DNA of 64,000 nt from Liopterus haemorrhoidalis. Lineage: Eukaryota > Arthropoda > Insecta > Coleoptera > Dytiscidae. The position numbers and the translations under genes are program-made. This document shows positions 1 through 12,059 of this stretch, one piece after another. The notes beneath the pieces are model-generated. The model did not search any database and was not told the DNA's origin. It was given only the letters and a program-made list of their open reading frames with translations. Location of the stretch: NCBI GenBank assembly GCA_963971575.1, contig OZ020615.1:64861379-64925378 (forward strand). The letters are read 5' to 3'. The stretch's first letter is position 1. Each line of letters begins with the position of its first letter.

Positions 1-215
1 CCTGGCAGCGGCCTTGGTATGATTATTACAAAATAAAGAATAAAATGTTCTAAATTATAGTAGAAAATAAATTTCTAATGCAAAAAAAAGCATTTAAAAA
101 TTTATCACTCGGAACTGAACCGAAAAAAACCGTTATTTTTACCGGAACCTAACCGATATTTATTTTTTTAATAGAACCGAAACGAAAAAAATAACGGTTC
201 GACGCATTGGTTTTC
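1..215 (+). repeat. Truncated copy of the GGAACTGAACCGAAA repeat
   Basis: The window opens inside a repeat; the same sequence, from GGCAGCGGCCTTGGTATG to the GAACCGAAACG motif, recurs at about 21177-21397 with few differences. Short runs of CGGAACTGAACCGAAA appear several times in both copies. The 5' part lies outside the window. Confidence 0.75.
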
Positions 216-776
216 ACCAGTCCGAACTGCACGATTTAACGAGCAACTCCGTTGGCTCCTTAAATAATCAGTATCACTGTTCAGTTATACCATAGTTAGC
301 TTCACTTATACTCTTCGGTATATCATCGTGTATTCTCCGACTTAAATAAGCGCATAATTGGATACATATATTTATTTTTTAACATTTTCGGTGTTTCCAC
401 TGAACACGTGTTTACATAGTTTCGGAGGTCAAGAAAACATTTTCATGCTGTGTACATCATTAGGGTCATATTAATTTTTAAGACACTGTTTTGTAGCAAG
501 ACAAAGAGCGGATTTGCGCATAGGCTTAAGTCTAGGACGACAAATTTTGGGGGGCGGCGAATATTGTAAAATATATAATAAATTAACTAAGGATGCAGAG
601 TAACTTTAGCCTAGGGGCAGCAAGATCATAAAGCCACCCCTGAGCAAGACCATCTATGAAATACCCCGTCTGTGCAAATCAGCTTAGGGAGCGACTCACC
701 TTAATTAAAATTTTCAATAGCGCGTCGTGCGTTTTGGATCGTTGCAGTGCTGCCAAAAATTAAGCACGTTTCTATA

Positions 777-1120
777 CAGGGTGTTTGTTTGAAACGGAGC
801 ACCCCGAAAATCTCCTTTATTTGTAAAGATACAAAAAATCTTCAGAACAAAAGTTAAACTAGACAAAAAGGCCCATCTAAAGGTTACTATAAGAATTCTG
901 AGGCACTTCCGGTTTCACCGGAAATGATGTCAACTTTTGATCTAGCATAGGGAATCGATAATTTTATATTTTTTTCCTAAAAGTACATTAAATTAGCTTT
1001 ATAATGACACCAAAAAGTCATATTTTTATGTTAACCATTTCAAAATGGCGACCATTTATTTACAAAATAATAATCAACATAAGTTTTACAAAGTTGAACG
1101 TAGCAAGCTTTGAAAACAAG
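777..1120 (+). repeat. CAGGGTGTTTG repeat, left copy
   Basis: About 340 bp starting CAGGGTGTTTGTTTGAAACG are repeated in inverted orientation at about 12698-13043 with high identity, including the core TTCCGGTTTCACCGGAA. It has no open frame. A partial third piece lies at about 1283-1320. Probably a non-autonomous DNA transposon. Confidence 0.8.
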
Positions 1121-1733
1121 AGTGTACTCTTATAAGGGCGATGGAAGAGTTTTTATTAAGAATGAGAAAATGTGTGGACAATAATGGTGGTTTGATCGAA
1201 CATTTGTTTTTTTTTTTTTTGTAAAATAATTGTAAAAATAGGTATTTTTTTTCTTCTAAATAGTCAAATAGTTTATTTTAGAAATATTTTGTTTCTTTTT
1301 TTTATTGTTTTCAAAGCTACAACATAAAATATTATAAAAAATACAATAACTTTCATTCATGATAGTAACTGACCAATCAACCAATAAAATCGCAACGCAA
1401 AAGGAAATAATGGAAAATTAATTTTATACTTACAATTTACCCGTTAATATATGAGGTTGAACATACGTTGATCACGTGGGTATTATATAGTGCCGAAAGT
1501 CAAGAAACCGAACTTATCTTATCTTATCACTTAGTTGCTTGGAACCTATTGTTTAAGGAGTAGGATTTTTATGGATGTGATTTTAAAATGGTACAAAATG
1601 AACCATTTAAAAATATTTATATATTACACAAAAACTTATAAATCATGTTAATTTTTATTTTCCAGTTATATTGTATTTAGTGAAAAACAGAAATTAACAT
1701 TATTAAATAAAAATTCATAAATTTTAACTTAAT
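1121..1733. other. Gene-free AT-rich stretch downstream of RPL30
   Basis: Homopolymer-rich sequence with a partial repeat fragment near 1283-1320. Nothing coding was recognised; the proximal part is RPL30 3' flank. Confidence 0.5.
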
Positions 1734-2252
1734 TTATTGTGGTACAGCTCCATCTCCCGTTGGCATGGATCTGATAATATCTGAATCTCCAGGATCGGTT
1801 ATCGACATGGTACATACTCGGAAATATTTACCGCATGCTGTACCTAATTCGATGTTATTTCCTGTGTAATGATGGACACCAGTTTTAGCTAACATAGCAT
1901 AGTATTCAATTTCAGATTTCCTTAGCGGTGGAGTGTTGTTAGCGATGATTATTAACTTTGCTTTTCCTTGACGTAAAGTCTAGAAGAGAAATTATAATTA
2001 TAACACTATCAAACACTTCAAAATCAAATCTGTTAAATGTTTAGAATATTAAAAAAACCTGTTCATCGATGTAGACTGGTAACAGGTTTAACATAACCTA
2101 ATTTGTCAAGTCATTGTTGGGGTGAAAATGATTTTTTTATTTACCTTGAGGGTTTGTTTGTAGCCCAAACAAAATTTTCCCGATTTCATAACCAAGGCGA
2201 GACGGCTGTTAATGCTTTCCATCGCCTTTTTCTGTTTCTTTGGGGCCACCAT
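1734..2252 (-). CDS. RpL30: 60S ribosomal protein L30 (eL30)
   Basis: Two coding exons on the minus strand, 2252-2145 (36 codons) and 1979-1734 (81 codons plus TAA), join in phase 0 to give 117 aa, close to the roughly 111-115 aa usual for eL30. The protein starts [20 protein letters not shown] and keeps family blocks such as [22 protein letters not shown], then [19 protein letters not shown] and the C-terminal [14 protein letters not shown]. eL30 is an L7Ae-fold RNA-binding protein of the large cytosolic ribosomal subunit. The intron 1980-2144 has GT and AG ends (TCTTCTAG acceptor). An AATAAA overlaps the stop codon (1738-1733). The gene is head-to-head with FBXO9. I am sure of the identity; exon boundaries are read by eye but both fit frame and splice consensus. 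Confidence 0.97.
2055..2089 (-). other. Hairpin in the RPL30 coding intron
   Basis: Within the intron between the two RPL30 coding exons, AAACCTGTT and its exact complement AACAGGTTT (9 bp) flank a 17-nt loop. No clear C/D or H/ACA snoRNA boxes were found around it. It may be chance in AT-rich DNA, or a structured intronic element. Confidence 0.3.
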
Positions 2253-2273
2253 GTTTACTGATTTATTTGCCTA

Positions 2274-2433
2274 CCTGCAATAAAACTTATAAATCAATAA
2301 TCTATATCATGAAAACACTCATTTTTTATCAATTTCAACTTTAGTTTAGTTTAATATTTATACGAAAACTATTTAAAATAAATACATACTTTAGAGCAAC
2401 ACACGTGCCGACAATTCGTGTCTAAAAAGAAAG
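2274..2433 (-). promoter_or_regulatory. RpL30: RPL30 5' untranslated exon with TOP-like start
   Basis: Reading the minus strand, a pyrimidine run CTTTCTTTTTAG begins at 2433, which looks like the 5' terminal oligopyrimidine tract of ribosomal-protein mRNAs. A candidate first exon 2433-2390 ends at a GTATGT donor; the acceptor TTGCAG at 2280-2275 leaves 22 nt of 5' UTR (2274-2253) before the ATG at 2252. The layout (short non-coding TOP exon, small first intron) is usual for insect ribosomal-protein genes. The transcription start itself is inferred. Confidence 0.6.
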
Positions 2434-2951
2434 ATTTCTTCTTAACAGGAAAATGTAAACTAAAATGTCCACTCGGGTATTTCCGCTTTCAAACCGCGAA
2501 GTTTAAAAACATATTTGACATGTTTACAAAACATTATAAGTAATTTTTAATTAAAAAATGGCTAAAACAAATAAAATGTGTGTAAATATAATAAAAATAT
2601 CATATTTCATTGTTTTAATTAGTAGTTTTTACTTATTGCGTCTTACATCTAAAAATTGATTTTGAAAAAGCCGATAAACCCACGCAAATATTATAAATTT
2701 CTCATTTATTCTTAAATGATTGATTTCTAAAGAGGTATATATAATTTACATTTCTTATAAGCGTTTATTTTCGGTCCACGTATGTGTCCTTGAGATATTT
2801 TTTTAACGCAATTTTCGTGATTGTAAATATTCACTGACATTTGGCTAAATAAAATGGCTGTGTTGATGTGCGCAAATAACTTTAAATCAGTTATTCGCTA
2901 TTCAGATCGAGATTTCTACTAAATAAATACTAAAAAAGAGCTGTATTTAGT
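2434..2951. promoter_or_regulatory. Shared divergent promoter region RPL30 / FBXO9
   Basis: About 0.5 kb separates the RPL30 TOP start (minus) from the FBXO9 initiator codon (plus). It holds no open frame. On the plus strand TCAGTT at 2887-2892 matches the arthropod initiator consensus and would give a roughly 65-nt FBXO9 5' UTR; no TATA box is placed correctly for it. The FBXO9 start site is an inference. Confidence 0.4.
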
Positions 2952-5214
2952 ATGGTGAGTATTTTAAGATAATAATTACAAAATATCATTTTGTAGTATT
3001 TGTTTTTTTGGTCTATTTATAATGCATGCCATAAGGTATGGTTGTAAACTACGTTTTTTTGATCGAATGTTTTGATTTTATGAATTAAGGATTGATTGAT
3101 GTTTTTTGTGGTTGCAGTCATTTGATCAAGGCAATGCTGGAAGCAGTGGTGGTCTTGATGGCTCTACTGGTGATTCCGAAGGAGAAGATCAAGAGGATTC
3201 TTCTTCAGAGTCTTCAAACTTGGCAAGTAATTTTTTATTACATAACGCAAAGATTATTATGTAATTTTTAACTATAGGCGAGATACTTTTTTAACCTTGA
3301 AACACCCAAGCTAGTGTATTTTTAATTTTTTTTTAAACTACAGTAAACAACTTTAAAAATACATTACAAAATCTTCTGTTTACTTATAGATATAACTATT
3401 TATATGATCATACATTTCTGTATTATGTTTTTTGTAACTCTACAGCTTGTAGTCTGTCGGAACATGTAATTTTTAGGACTACCATCTCTCCAGTTTTATT
3501 CGTAGACTCCAGTTATTCTGTCTTCGGGCTCCAGTCTTGCTTTCAAATTTCCGGTTTTCTCAATGTTTTTAATAATAGTCTAATAAGCTTATTTTAAATA
3601 TTCCTACACTGCTGTGACGTTAACAAACTGACCAGATGTGTATTAACATATCATTTTTAATTTGCCATTAAATAGCAAAAAAAATATAACAAGGCTTTTA
3701 ATACATCTCCGTGATTCTTTAGAAGTAGAAATTGATGTTCTTAAAATGCTCTTCTTAAATACTCAATAAAGTAAACAAAGGGATTCCTTTGGTTGCACAA
3801 TGTTGCAGATCTTTATCTAATTGTTTTCAGACCATGAAAAATACGCTTGAAGGTCATTATCTGTAAAAATCTTACTGTGAGAGAAACCAGTTTCTATAAC
3901 ACTTTAAATCAATGCTGGTTAAAATAATTTGATTACTATTTTGAAAATATTGAATGTATTGTTTTTAAAAATGATTTATTATTTGTTTTAATAGTTTGAG
4001 CTTATTTTTGTTATAATGCAGAATTCGGACAATGTGACGATCGCATTGGAGAATTTTCGTCAACAATGGCAACGAGAGATTAATGTGACACCCAAACATA
4101 AATCATTGGGTGAATGTAAGAAGCAATCAGTTGAAGAAATAGAGAGTATATATGACGATGTTGAGACGAAGGTAAGAAAACCTACATTATCAGTAGTATT
4201 TCTTAACTATACCAATTTAATGCCAATTTTTAGCATGATGTCTGTCGGTCTGTCTGTCCGTCCCCGTGCAGAGTAAATTCGGCTAAAAGGATTTTTATGA
4301 AACTTCATATTTAAGCTTTTGACATCAATGGCACGAGTTGATCAACTTTTGGTAAAATCGGTTGACGAAAAAAATGGGAGTTTACTCGTGTCGATTTTAG
4401 GATTTTTGCAAATACAGGTATGGGGGACTTACGACCAAGTTCCGTAGTCGGGGAATTAACAAAATTTCAAAATATGTATACAAGTCTTACCCCCCCCCCC
4501 CCCCCATCATAGTTTTAACTTCAATATATGTTATATCCCGAGTTATTGACTGCAAATACTTAAAAAAAGGCGATAAAAATAAACAAAATTGGTCTTACCT
4601 GGAGGAAAAAAATACAATTTTTATTTGAAGACTGAAAGAAAATGAAAAAGTGCAAGAAACGTTAGAAATCATAGAAATATAGAATTTAAAAAAAACGTAC
4701 ATTGCATATAGGAATAATTTTTATTTTATACCAACTTGAATTTTCCGAGTCCTGTGGCTTTTATACTTAGAAAGGATGCTTGTAATAAAAATAGGCGTAA
4801 TTGAAGTACATAATTAGTCATAAAAATAATTTTACCTGTAGCATTGCAAGTGAATTTGACCAATATTTGCTTGTTTTTTAGGTTTTATGGTATTTACAAA
4901 AAAAAAATTTTAATTTTAAAATTTTTGTCGTAAGTACGGGAGTTAAGTCGGGGGATACCTGTATTTAACAACAGAAAAATATTTCGAAAAAATTATTTAA
5001 AAAAATTTGCTATAAAAGCAAAATGAAAAAATTTAAAAATTTCTAAATTTTTTCTAAATACATTATATAATTATTTGCATTTATTTATTATTTAAATACG
5101 GTAACTAGTGGCCAAATTATTGTACTAAATACTGCAATAGTTTAAACTTATTACGTATATATATGTATTTTTAAATTAATAGCATTTGCTTCTGTGGCAA
5201 TCAGCCAGGACAAT

Positions 5215-5248
<34 letters not shown>

Positions 5249-8200
5249 CCGACCGTCCGTCTATATATAATAATATATAACGTAATATATAACAGAAAAA
5301 TATTTTGAAAAAATTTATTTAACAGAAAAATCTTTTGAAAAAAATTATTTAACAAAAGTTGCTATAAAAGCGCTAACTTACAACTTTTATTTGAGATATT
5401 TTTTGATAAAATGTAAAATTTTTCAACAGTTTTCTGTTTTATCAAAAATTTTGCTATGTATCTATTTTTTCATACTTATATGTAACGTTTCCATAGTTTT
5501 GATAAATAATATCTCTGTTAGAAAATATTGGCCAAGTTATTCCTACTCTGCTGCTAGAATGTATTTAAGCAAGTACTTTGTGATGGCGGTCGGTCCTGTG
5601 GTGGCCACAGCTGATTTTTTAGATTAGTGTTTCTCAACATAAAACTACCGCGGACCGGTCATGTTACTGATCAGTTATGTCAAACAACTATTTTTTTTTG
5701 TACAATTTTATTAGTTAAAACACGCATAATTGCATATATTTTTTTATTGACTTCTAGATAAGATAAATTTATAAATAAACAAATAAACAAATATCCAAAT
5801 TTTAATTGTTATACTGATTAACTGATTAGATATATACATATTTATGACTGTATAGTTTAAAAACTTTATTTCAAAAAGTTTCCGAGTAATGTGAAGATAA
5901 ATGCCATTTATGCTGTGCAAAAATTGGCTTTTAATGTTTGTATTTTGGAATATTACTTCAAATTTTCTCAATGGATTCGTTTTATGATATTGAAAGTAAG
6001 GTAATTTTACTTTAATTTTTTCTCCAGGTATCTTAACTACCACTATGTTGTGTCTTAAATATTTGCGAAGTCTTCCCTTTGACTGATATTTATTACCATT
6101 CTATCCTTTTTCATCTTGATCGTTTTAATTTTTTGAATATTTTGTTTTTGTGTAGGCGAAAATATTATTTTTAAATGGAGTGGAACATGAACAGAGAGGA
6201 AAATTATATGAAGCGATTCAATTTTACCGGAGAGCTGTGCAACTTGTACCTGATATCGAGTTCAAACTCTACGAATCATCCAAGAATATAACTAGAAGCA
6301 CCCGCCCAAGGCCTAGGACAGATACTGTCGAATCTAAAGATGAAAACTCTTACGGTAAGTTATAAAAATAATTAAATATTGTCAGAGATACGATTGTGTC
6401 TTTTAACGTAGGACTATGTGTCTATAATTGAGGTAAAAAAATCACCCACCACAAAATTTAACCTGTTACAGACCAGGAGCTCATGACAGTTTATGGTCTT
6501 TGATTTCATACAGCATGCCTTTTGGAGGAGAGAATATTTACCCTATGACAACAAAGAAAGGAGGGTACTAAACCCCTGCACGCTTTCCGGTTAGATGGAA
6601 AATTGCATTTCCATTTTTGTTCCAAATTTTGTGTTTTTCTCTGATTTAATAATGCTTGCCCTTTTAAAATAAATTTAAAGTCTTAAAAATTATAGGCATG
6701 CGATTCGCAGGGTCCCAAAGGGCTCAAACGGTCACGTGATCTGGTAATAAAAAAAAAATTCCACGTTTTCATGCAGCATGCCGATGAAAAGAATTTAAGT
6801 TTGTGTCATAAAGCCTCGATAAAAAATTTGGCTTGCTTTTATCGTTTAAGTGAGGCTTTAGATCATTTTTAGCAAAATCCCTCTTTAAACCTTAAAAGAT
6901 TAACTCATGACAACGTATAAAAATTAAAATTCCAGTTAATTCCGCTTAAACATTTGGAATAGCCTATATATATTTTTTTTACATTAAATGTCACTCGTTA
7001 CCATGGTTTCACTGTTGGAATTTTGACTTTTCACATGGCAACATGAAACATGAAATAAACTAAGCAACGTAATAAAACGAAATTCCCAGTTAGTTCCTCT
7101 TAAACCAAAGAAACCTGTCTAAATTTCTTAAATATAGCATCTGTGCCCGTTCTTTATTTATCATACTATATAGTTATATATTATAATGTTTTATATACTG
7201 GTATTTTCATGACCATATTTAATAATATTAATAGTAATGTGAACGCGTTTTGAATTAATAGAGTGTTATTATATTTTATTGCAATTTTATGATTGTTAAA
7301 AACTACGCCGCTTTTCAGAAGGTCGTATTTGATTTGTTTTTGATAAGAGCAGTTGTATTTTCCTAGAGCTGCACAACTGTGCTCTATGACTCAGTGAAAT
7401 AATTTGTGAACATAAACAAAGATTACATTTGTAAATACTACATTGTTAGCAACAAAAATGGCTTTAAAAATTACACTCCAGCTTTTATTTACTGACTTTT
7501 TTGTAAAGTTTTTATATATTTCAGTGTTATAAATGTATTTAGTTGTTATATTCATTTTTGTGTACACTTTTTTTTCCAAATTTGGTTTAAAAATGAGTAA
7601 GTACCAATTTTGTACAATATTTCTTTTAATCTATGCGCTTCGTAGGCTTTAAGTACCTATTATTTAATAGTTGTGGTGGTAAGATCTATGAAGCCGGTCA
7701 CCAGGGCTGACTTCTAACCATGGGGGCTCGGGTTCGAACCTTGGTGATGGCAGGGCTGTTTGTATTTGTTAGAAAATTACTAATGTATCCAAAATAAAAA
7801 TATTGTGGCGGCGTTTGGTCCAATAATTTTTCCACATTTCCGTAGGGTTTAAAATTTGTTTCCTAGAAACCATTTATCCCAAAGGGCCATAAACCCTAGT
7901 CGCTACGGTCACACAGCCCTTGAGTTAACAATATTAGACAGTTATCTGTACCTACGTCATCAAGATGGATTTATTTTAATTACCATATTTAGTAGAGAAA
8001 CGTGAAGATTTTACCTAAATGTTTCTGTTTCAGAATTCGAGAGGAACTCGAAAGAACAGTATGACTCGGAAGACGATGATGCAGATAATACAGACTTGTT
8101 TTCAAAGTTTCAACGAAAAGTTTGCAAAAATAACATCGTTTGTCACGCCCAATATGAACAGAAAGTAAGTTGTTTTTCTGCTTTATGCGCAAATAAAGAG

Positions 8201-11200
8201 TTAGAAACACAGTATTTATTATTCTTGGATTGTTTATTTATCTTACTGACTGCAGTTTTGGTGTTAATCATTTTCAAAGCTGCTGTTTGTAGCTCTGAAG
8301 AAGAAACAAAAACATTTTGAAATTAGTTAGCTGTATTTAATAGGGGATAGGCATGATTTTTTATAACGTTCCTCTTGTTGCATATAACATAAAAAACAAT
8401 TATGCATTTTTTTTTTAATTTAAAGGCTTAAACCACGTGTGTCGTCATACCCTACTTAAGTGTACTGCGTACAGCCTACCCGGTGTACAGCGTACAGCCT
8501 ACACAGTCTGTCGTGAACTTTTTTGGTTGTATAATTGTTATAGATTGTGTAAAGTTAGAGTGATTTTAATTAAAATTAAGTTTAATTCATAAAAACAATT
8601 TATACATGTTTACCGAATTAAATTTTATATTAAAATATATAACTTATATTGCAGTATTTCAATTATGCCTCTAATGTTTTGTAACTTCATGTAAACAATG
8701 TAGTAAAATTCTGACATCTAAATTACATAAATATTTACATTTTACAGAGTTGCAGCGTTTATTGTTTACATAAAGTTATAGAATACATAAATGGTTAATA
8801 CAAGTCTGTTTTGACAACACGTATTTCTTCAGCACTGTAGCATTCATTATTTTTCATATATTCCATGAGCATAAAAGCATCATATTGGGTAAATTATCAC
8901 TCTGAGCCCAAACAAAATCTTTATCTGCCTTTTTAATAATAAATGCGTGAAAAATTGTTTAAAAACAAATACAAAACTCTCGAACAATACAATACACACA
9001 TGTTAAGATTATGTTGTAGTCTGGGCTGTCTGGTGGGGTTTGACGTCATGCTCAGTCGTATTTACTCGGCAACCTTCGCGCTGTGGTCGGCTTATTTCAA
9101 ATTTACAATATTTTAATTAAAAAATTTGGCTGTAATATTAATTAAAATGTGATTTTTGATTTGTTAGGTGACATAACTAACATTAACATATCAAAAAAAT
9201 GTAGTTTTAAGGAAATATAAATTTTATGCGTATCCCCTATTATTATGTTCACAACCCTTCCAAAATTATTTTTAATATATTTTTTTTTTTGGTATATTTT
9301 TTGTTTTAATTGTAATATTGAATATTTTAGAGCACCCATATTTCATCGTTACCTGTTGAAATAATATTATACATCCTGCGTTGGGTGGTTACATCAGATC
9401 TTGATCTACGTTCGTTGGAGAATTGTTCGATGGTCTGTCGTGGATTTTATATCTGTAGCAGAGATTCGGAAATATGGAGATTGGTCTGCGCAAGGTACGC
9501 AACAAAGATTGATAGACCGTTTTTTATTACGATAGTTTTGCAGGGTTTGGGGTGTGAATTGCGGTGTTAAACCTGATCCATATTCAAGCTGGAGAGAGAT
9601 GTTTATTGATCGGCCAAGGCTACAATACAATGGATGCTATATTAGCAAGACTACTTATTTTCGACATGGAGAAAATAGTTTTCAAGATCAGTATTATAGA
9701 CCATGGCATCTCGTTGAATACTATCGCTATTTAAGGTATGTTATTATTATTTATTTTATTGGTTTCGTATAAAAATTCATTAACCCAGTGGACTCGTATT
9801 TTTTGTGTTTGATCACTTTTTATATTAAATTTGACTCTAAGGTCTACTTACGAAAAAATAATTTTGGATAACAATATCCCTTATTTAATAATTGTCTAAT
9901 TAAATGTATGTCTTGATTGATTTAAAACCGAATCCATGTAGCTACGTCAATAAATATATTATTAATAAGTATTATAAGAAAGATAGATGTAGAGAAAAGT
10001 AGATTTTGCCGATTTTTTAATTTTAACCAAGAATATTATTTTTTTAGGGTTTTTGTACGTTTTCCCAAGAAAACCTTTAATGTTACTCATGTGTCTGTTC
10101 GTATGGTAGAAATTGTGGCTAAACAGCTGAACCTAGAAAGTTTTAATTTGCTATGCTTGTACAATTCTGCCGCATTTTTTTTTTTTTTAATACATTACGG
10201 AAAATGCATACAAATATGTATTCAACGAAAAAAAAAAAAAAAAATTTTTTTAATGTGTTGTAAAATGAAACCTCTTATTATGTGGATAAACTAATTTTTA
10301 TTTTATATTTTTTATTTGTGTTTTCGTTAAGATTGTGCCAAAAAAACTTTTTCCCCAGCCCTGTTTCCCAAAGGAGTTGATCTAAAAATCTGAAAAAAAA
10401 TCTCAATAATGTACATTGATGGGATTCGGAATAGTTCAACAAGAATTTTCGGAAAATATCGATTTTATTTTTGTTAGAAAAAAAAAAAAAAATCAGCTAT
10501 GGCTACCACAAGACCGACCGCCATCACAAAGTATTTGCATAAAATACATTCTAACAGCAGAGTAGAAATAACTTGGCCTAATATTTTCTAACAGAGATAT
10601 TATTTATCATGACCATGGAAACGTTACATATAAATATGAAAAAATAGATACTTAGAAATTTTTTTTTTTTTTCGTTCTATCAAAAAATGTCTCAAATAAA
10701 AATTGTTAGTTATTGCTTCTATAGCAAATTTTGTAAAATAATTTTTTTCGAAATATTTTTGTTAAATATTTGCAAAAATCTTCAAATTGACACGAGTAAA
10801 CTCCAATTTCTAGTCAACCGATTTTTACCAAAAGTTGATCAACTCGTGCCATTGATGTCAAAAGCTTAAATATAAAGTTTCATAAAAATCATTTTAGCCG
10901 AATTTGCTCTGCTCGTGTACACAGACAGACATCATGCTAACAATAGTCAAAACGTTATACGTTATGCAGGGACCTCAATTCGTGGAGATCCATCGAAATG
11001 TCAAAATCGGTATGATCACAATACCTCCCGTATTATATGTTGGCGGTCGGTAAAAAATTTATTGTATGGCATAAAAAAACGTTAATTAAAGAACGAACAG
11101 TAGTTTATTAAAATTTCTTTAACACGATTTTTGCTATAATTTTTTAAATGTTCATTAGGTTTTTTCCGGAAGGAAAAGTTTTGATGTTAACAACTCCAGA

Positions 11201-11982
11201 AGAACCGTTGTCTATGGTTGGGCAGCTTCGCAATAGAAATCCGCGTAGTACGGGTGTCCTCGCTGGACATTACCGACTGTGGAACAACTGTGTCACTCTG
11301 CTGGTACAGAGGCAGGATAGGAAGAATATTAAACTTAGAGGAAGACGCAAGGATGGCGATTATGTTGATTTCGGCGAACAGACATTTCACTTGGTAAGCC
11401 ATTTTTATTGATATACATTCCACATTAAAAGTAAAAAATAAAAAAATAATAATAAAAAAAATGAAGTTGTATTACTATTATTCAGACAGCTCTTCCATCT
11501 TCTGTCACGAAACTAAAGCCATTCCATTGAATAAAAAAAAAAACTATTCCATCTTATTTTTTAATTGAAAATGAAATAAACGAAACAAAAAAAGAAAATA
11601 GGGAGCTATAAAATTTGCCCAATAGATAAAATTTGTACTGCGAAATAGCTTGTAATTAACAATATATATATATATTTTTTTGTGATCTGTTAGAATTAAA
11701 ATCTGTGTCTGTATTTGTTCATTGTAACTATGAACTCATTTTAAATGAATTTTGGACTATACTGATTTATATTTATATATATTATTTTTTCAGGAGTTAC
11801 AAATTCAGAATCATCGTAAAAATAAGAATGTGTATTTGTCTTGGGTGCGTTATTCAATTTTCACTCGTAACCCAAATGGAACAGAAACAAACAACTCGTT
11901 TGATATCAACAGTCGTTTCCCACCGCTTTGGTACTCGAGGGTTAAAAGCTACACCTCCGAAGCAGAAAATGCTTTGCAGTAA
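2952..11982 (+). CDS. FBXO9: F-box only protein 9 (FBXO9), SCF ubiquitin ligase substrate receptor
   Basis: Nine exons join in frame to 455 aa (human about 447): 2952-2954, 3118-3222, 4022-4171, 6156-6354, 8034-8164, 9331-9494, 9544-9735, 11159-11393, 11794-11982. Residues 87-120 form the TPR/MIT-like helices ([19 protein letters not shown]). The F-box lies at about 197-251 ([16 protein letters not shown], then [20 protein letters not shown] and EIWRLVC). The C-terminal half carries the family blocks [44 protein letters not shown] and GHYRL. FBXO9 docks substrates to SKP1-CUL1 and is known in vertebrates for turnover of TELO2/TTI1. The first exon ends right after the ATG. The intron after exon 2 starts with GC (GCAAGT), the only junction that keeps frame; intron 6 is only 49 bp. 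Identity is certain, exon ends nearly so. Confidence 0.95.
4190..5625 (+). repeat. ACCGACCGCC-family interspersed repeat, interrupted copy
   Basis: This FBXO9 intron carries a repeat also seen at 10500-11060 (minus) and 60654-61395 (plus). Hallmarks are a CTGTCTGTCTG microsatellite, a TGATCAACTTTTGG block, GGGAGTTTACTCGTGTCGA, TGTAACGTTTCCATGG-like and TGATGGCGGTCGGT. The copy is split by a separate element at 4415-4961, and its central part (about 4965-5340) is locally duplicated. More complete copies have ACCGACCGCC at one end and its complement near the other. Confidence 0.7.
4415..4961. mobile_element. Non-autonomous TA-inserting DNA transposon (547 bp)
   Basis: Terminal inverted repeats CAGGTAT and ATACCTG, extending imperfectly through a GACTTA block, flank the element, and TA is duplicated on both sides (4413-4414, 4962-4963). 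Removing it restores the AAATATTTAACAAC sequence found uninterrupted in other copies of the host repeat. It carries no transposase frame. The TA duplication points to the Tc1/mariner superfamily. Confidence 0.75.
6473..6765. repeat. Diverged partial copy of the TAGACCGGGAGCTC MITE
   Basis: Shares AGGAGCTCATGACAG, CATACAGCATGCCTTTTGG and ACCCCTGCACGCTTTCC with the complete element at 18984-19486. It sits in an FBXO9 intron and lacks a matching second terminus. Confidence 0.65.
6820..7115. repeat. Old copies of the AGTCTGTT MITE family
   Basis: Two adjacent degenerate stretches keep the 3' signature (AAATTCC, AGTTAGTTCCTCTTAAACC-like, CATGGTTTCA) of the elements at 29969-30371 and 31206-32403. 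Terminal repeats are eroded. Confidence 0.5.
8330..9330. other. FBXO9 intron, no recognised content
   Basis: A kilobase of intron between FBXO9 exons 5 and 6. It includes an imperfect repeat of GTGTACTGCGTACAGCC-like sequence near 8458-8505 and otherwise AT-rich DNA without coding potential. Confidence 0.5.
10500..11060 (-). repeat. ACCGACCGCC-family repeat, minus copy
   Basis: Reads as the reverse complement of the 60654-61395 copy: GACCGACCGCCATCACAAAG at one end and TGTTGGCGGTCGGT at the other, with the GACAGACATCATGC stretch inside. It occupies much of the last-but-one FBXO9 intron and contains no open frame of note. Confidence 0.75.
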
Positions 11983-12053
11983 ACATCACCGTTTCAATTT
12001 ATATATATTTTTCAACATATTAAATGTGCAAATTTATATGTAGTTTATTTGTT

Positions 12054-12059
12054 AATAAA
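12054..12059 (+). terminator. FBXO9: FBXO9 poly(A) signal AATAAA
   Basis: AATAAA lies 72 nt after the FBXO9 stop codon, in AT-rich sequence with a T-rich stretch downstream. It is the nearest canonical signal. Confidence 0.65.

Noticed and set aside
5744..6043. 99-aa minus-strand frame in an FBXO9 intron
   Set aside because: AT-driven Ile/Lys/Phe composition, no domain, no conservation argument.
11187..11423. Minus-strand frame over FBXO9 exon 8
   Set aside because: Antisense of a confirmed exon.
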